Positions 5,823-8,355 of a stretch of DNA of 8,355 nucleotides are shown here, piece after piece. The stretch is from the NCBI GenBank assembly GCA_028821815.1, contig JAPKEY010000058.1, forward strand, positions 1 to 8,355, written 5' to 3'. Source of the stretch: Candidatus Poseidoniales archaeon. GTDB taxonomy: Archaea; Thermoplasmatota; Poseidoniia; Poseidoniales; Thalassarchaeaceae. Every line of letters starts with the position of its first letter. Position 1 is the first letter of the stretch. The notes below the pieces were generated by a model. It was given only the letters and a program-made list of their open reading frames with translations, was not told the origin of the DNA and did not search any database. The position numbers and the translations under genes were made by a program.

Positions 5823-7096
5823 TGCGAAAAGTTCGGCTTGAGCGAGATACTCTCTGGCTCTCTACCGCGGATATGGCAGCGCTTCTTGTTGGTATTGCGG
5901 TTCATATCGTCCTGACTCAGACCTTTACCGACGGTAATTATGGACGATGGGTTCTCCTCCTCGATTTATTCTATGTGACAGCAACCATTGTCGATTTGGG
6001 ACTGCCAACACTCATCGGTCGAGATGGAGAGAGGCTGGGTTCGAATACCCATGATTTGGTCCATCGCTGTCTACGTATCCAAATCCGTTTTGCTCTACCA
6101 ATCATTGCACTAGGTGGTATTCTTGGATGGTTGTGGATTGGAGATTCCACTACCTGGCTCTTGGCATCACTCATTCTCTCACTCTCAGCCTGTGTCCAAA
6201 TTCTAACCTATGCACACCGTGCTGCCTTGCGATCTTTGGGGGAATCTCGACAAGAGGCACTCGTTCGATTCGTTGATCGTGGAGCAACCGCGGTCGGTAT
6301 TATTCTGGCAGCATGGCAATTTGGAGCCCATCCAATCGCTCTCGCACTCGCTACCTTATTCGGTCCACTCGGAGCGATGCTCGTCGCCATTCGATTAGGT
6401 GAACGTCGTCTTGCTGCGGTGGAAGATGGTGTGATACTTGATACTTCGAAAGCAGATGATCGGACACTCATCAATCTTGGTCTTCCTTTCTTATTGGCTG
6501 CAATTGCGCTTGTGACCAATGTTCGCATTGAGAAACTGATGCTCGGAGTGCTGTCAACGACCACACAAGTCGAAATATTTCAGATCGCTTGGCTCGCTTT
6601 TATTGCAGGTTACGCCCCTATCTTATCGATCCGTGCAGTGATGCTGTCGTGGTTCGGAGAAGTCAGAGATGATGTGGATAAATTGTGGCACCGTGCAAAA
6701 CGTGCTATAGTTCTCATCGGCATTGCAGCGATTCCTGGATTCTTCATTGGTGGACTTATTGGGATGCAAGCGATTAGTGCGGTGTTTCCAGATTATGCAG
6801 ACAAGGCAACCGTGGTGTTCTCTTGGTTACTAGTGGCTTGGATTCTAGCACTCTTCGCCAGTGTCCCATTGACCTTGGTTCAAGTGAGTGAGCAACCACT
6901 GAGATACGCGGCACTGTTGTGGTTCGGAATTATTGCAGATTTTATCGCATGTTGGGTGATGATTCCTGGTGCGCATTTTCCTGCAGAAAAAGTTGCATTC
7001 GCTGCAATCATCGGCGCGGCGGTGGTGTTGGTTGCTTCAACGATTGAAGCATGGAGGCTTTATTCAGATACCTCGTTTTCAGAGAGTTGCTCCTGA
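5822..7096 (+). CDS. Polysaccharide (lipid-linked glycan) flippase, Wzx/MATE-like
   Basis: This is a predicted inner-membrane flippase that moves lipid-linked oligosaccharide outward. The 424-residue protein is almost wholly hydrophobic, with about 12 membrane segments (roughly 13-33, 42-66, 90-108, 112-130, 151-167, 170-190, 217-236, 250-275, 294-316, 330-355, 362-383, 390-412). The N-terminal pattern GNYGRWVLLLDLF followed by IVDLGLPTLIGR (56-67) is characteristic of the polysaccharide biosynthesis/RfbX family. The helix 7 start LINLGLPFLLAA (216-227) repeats the motif expected at the second half of the MOP superfamily fold. ATG 5822 (TGATG with the upstream stop) is preferred over GTG 5819 because GAGGTG (5809-5814) is 7 bases away. 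It closes the glycosyltransferase operon. Its last 37 bases overlap the end of the convergent permease gene. Confidence 0.85.
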   Translation: MRKVRLERDTLWLSTADMAALLVGIAVHIVLTQTFTDGNYGRWVLLLDLFYVTATIVDLGLPTLIGRDGERLGSNTHDLVHRCLRIQIRFALPIIALGGILGWLWIGDSTTWLLASLILSLSACVQILTYAHRAALRSLGESRQEALVRFVDRGATAVGIILAAWQFGAHPIALALATLFGPLGAMLVAIRLGERRLAAVEDGVILDTSKADDRTLINLGLPFLLAAIALVTNVRIEKLMLGVLSTTTQVEIFQIAWLAFIAGYAPILSIRAVMLSWFGEVRDDVDKLWHRAKRAIVLIGIAAIPGFFIGGLIGMQAISAVFPDYADKATVVFSWLLVAWILALFASVPLTLVQVSEQPLRYAALLWFGIIADFIACWVMIPGAHFPAEKVAFAAIIGAAVVLVASTIEAWRLYSDTSFSESCS

Positions 7097-8007
7097 GGAT
7101 CGATTGATGTTGTAGAACCGTAAAGGGTCACCGATATGATGGCGGCTAAAACCAGAAATATTCCGATAATCTGGTACTGAGAATGTCCATCCTGGTTGAG
7201 GATTATGAAACCCCATACCAAAGTTAACACGGGTTGTATCAAGATGGCGAAGGATGTGTGGGCAGCCGGAAGGCGAGGGAGTGCGTAGGCAACAGCCAGC
7301 CAGCCACCAACCTGGGATAGCAACGCAAGTAGCATGAGCCAACCGTGACCTGGCCAATTTGGTTGGAAATCAATCGGTTCAATCGCTGCACTACTGAGAG
7401 GAAGGAGGCCGAGAACTAGCAAGCCAAGAGCCGCCCCCGCAGTAGCATCGAATTGTACCGATGATACGGGAGCCAATTCCCTGTTGCAATACCTGAATAC
7501 AATGAGAAATACAGAGTAAAATAATGCTGTTATAACGCCAAATATGACTCCTTTAACCGGATCCTCACCATATGGATCTGAATCTGCGATTCCCGAAATA
7601 AGAGCCAGTCCAACCATAACGACTGGGAGGGATATGAGGATGGCTGGATTTGGCTTCTCATCAAACAATTTCCAAGATACTAAAGTGACAATGATGACCT
7701 GAGAATTTCCGATGAGGGTGGCAATACCGATGCCAATGAAAATCATCGAAATGTGATACGATAACATATCCGGTGCGAGAATGAGACCGGCTCCGAAAGC
7801 CATCCATCGTGTACGCGAGGAGCGGGTGTCTGCCTTTCGCACGAGAATAGCGAGCAAAGCCAGTGCGGGCAGAGCGTAAAGCATTCTAAAGAATGCACCA
7901 GTCGATGGATTCGTATCTGAATAAATGTATAGCACAGGTGAAAACGATACGATGGCGGCTCCAGTTAGAGCAATTAGCATCGCACGACGGTCTGTATCGA
8001 CCGCCAT
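7060..8007 (-). CDS. EamA/DMT-family permease
   Basis: This is a predicted inner-membrane transporter of the drug/metabolite superfamily; the substrate (amino acid, nucleotide sugar, metabolite or drug) is unknown. The 315-residue protein shows the duplicated EamA layout of about 10 helices. The first half includes FFRMLYALPALALLAI (39-54) and IATLIGNSQVIIVTLVSWKL with the following DEK (95-118), a typical EamA end-of-repeat signature. The second half includes LPAAHTSFAILIQPVLTLVW (246-265), the equivalent site with its conserved proline. The C-terminal tail (297-315) is acidic and polar. The start at 8007 has AGGTGA at a spacing of about 7-8. It lies 11 bases after the glutaredoxin stop, so the two are probably one transcript. 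Its 3' end overlaps the flippase gene tail to tail. Confidence 0.87.
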   Translation of the reverse strand: MAVDTDRRAMLIALTGAAIVSFSPVLYIYSDTNPSTGAFFRMLYALPALALLAILVRKADTRSSRTRWMAFGAGLILAPDMLSYHISMIFIGIGIATLIGNSQVIIVTLVSWKLFDEKPNPAILISLPVVMVGLALISGIADSDPYGEDPVKGVIFGVITALFYSVFLIVFRYCNRELAPVSSVQFDATAGAALGLLVLGLLPLSSAAIEPIDFQPNWPGHGWLMLLALLSQVGGWLAVAYALPRLPAAHTSFAILIQPVLTLVWGFIILNQDGHSQYQIIGIFLVLAAIISVTLYGSTTSIDPQEQLSENEVSE

Positions 8008-8018
8008 CGCAGGTTCAC

Positions 8019-8348
8019 CTACTCTGATTTACCTTCGGCGAGCATCTCTTGAAGCTCACCCGATTCATACATCTCAAGGGCAATGTCAGAGCCGCCGATC
8101 AGTTCACCATGAACATAAATCTGCGGCATCGTCGGGAAATCAGCCCACTCACAAACACTTGGTATAGCACGTGAATCAGTCAATATATTGACACTTACAA
8201 ACGGTTCTTCAAGCGATTTCAATACCTGAGCGGCCCGATTAGAAAAACCACATTGTGGCATTTCAGGGGTACCTTTCATGAAGAGTACGAGGCGATTTGT
8301 ATTCACAAGTTCAGATAGTTCATCAGGTGTCCAATTAAATTCAGTCAT
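8019..8348 (-). CDS. Monothiol glutaredoxin, CGFS type (Grx4/GrxD-like)
   Basis: In bacteria and eukaryotes CGFS glutaredoxins carry and deliver [2Fe-2S] clusters, using glutathione or an equivalent thiol, rather than reducing disulfides. The 109-residue protein has the invariant lysine segment FMKGTPEMPQCGFS (23-36) with C33 as the cluster ligand, FPTMPQIYVHGELIGGSD (71-88) with the TMP cis-proline loop, and the GG-S-D thiol-binding site (85-88). Length and motif order match the single-domain class. Only 7 bases (AATAAAT on the - strand) lie between the start codon and the window edge, so promoter and SD cannot be judged. It leads a probable two-gene unit with the EamA permease. A bacterial origin is plausible because CGFS glutaredoxins are uncommon in archaea. 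Confidence 0.93.
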   Translation of the reverse strand: MTEFNWTPDELSELVNTNRLVLFMKGTPEMPQCGFSNRAAQVLKSLEEPFVSVNILTDSRAIPSVCEWADFPTMPQIYVHGELIGGSDIALEMYESGELQEMLAEGKSE

Positions 8349-8355
8349 ATTTATT

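Noticed and set aside
1..8355. CRISPR array, insertion sequence, integrase, phage or defence genes
   Set aside because: No regularly spaced repeats, terminal inverted repeats with a transposase, or recognisable mobile or defence proteins were found on either strand.

Overview
The window looks like chromosomal DNA of a euryarchaeon, most likely a planktonic marine lineage such as Marine Group II (Poseidoniales). The evidence is an archaeal/eukaryal type II methionine aminopeptidase, a prepilin with the euryarchaeal Pilin_N signal, strong Shine-Dalgarno (SD) sites, tight gene packing, and bacterial-type genes (CGFS glutaredoxin, EamA permease) alongside archaeal ones. The lineage is inferred from gene content, without any database search.

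Layout. Positions 1-1592 hold two overlapping translation and RNA-modification genes on +: a threonylcarbamoyl-AMP synthase (TsaC/Sua5 family, 5' end outside the window) and type II methionine aminopeptidase. Positions 1593-1982 are a 390-base non-coding stretch rich in inverted repeats. Its distal half reads as promoter plus structured leader for a type IV pilin gene (1983-2465). That gene carries highly-expressed-type codon use and ends at a strong UUCG-capped intrinsic terminator (2519-2559). Positions 2563-7096 are a surface-glycan cluster. A membrane-anchored family 2 glycosyltransferase on - is divergent from a + operon of two GT-B glycosyltransferases and a Wzx-like flippase, with 4-base and 1-base overlaps. 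Positions 7060-8348 hold a - strand pair, monothiol glutaredoxin followed by an EamA/DMT permease, whose end overlaps the flippase end by 37 bases.

How the genes may work together. The glycosyltransferases and flippase form a plausible assemble-and-export set for a lipid-linked glycan. Its neighbour is an extracellular pilin with an EF-hand-like calcium loop, so pilus or cell-surface glycosylation is a reasonable but unproven link. The glutaredoxin/permease pair and the TsaC/MetAP pair look like unrelated housekeeping neighbours.

I see no tRNA, rRNA, CRISPR array, insertion sequence or phage gene, and no clear new multi-gene system. The most unusual signals are non-coding: a TATA-like box inside a symmetrical inverted repeat, followed by a hairpin-studded pilin leader, and an unidentified structured region at 1601-1765.
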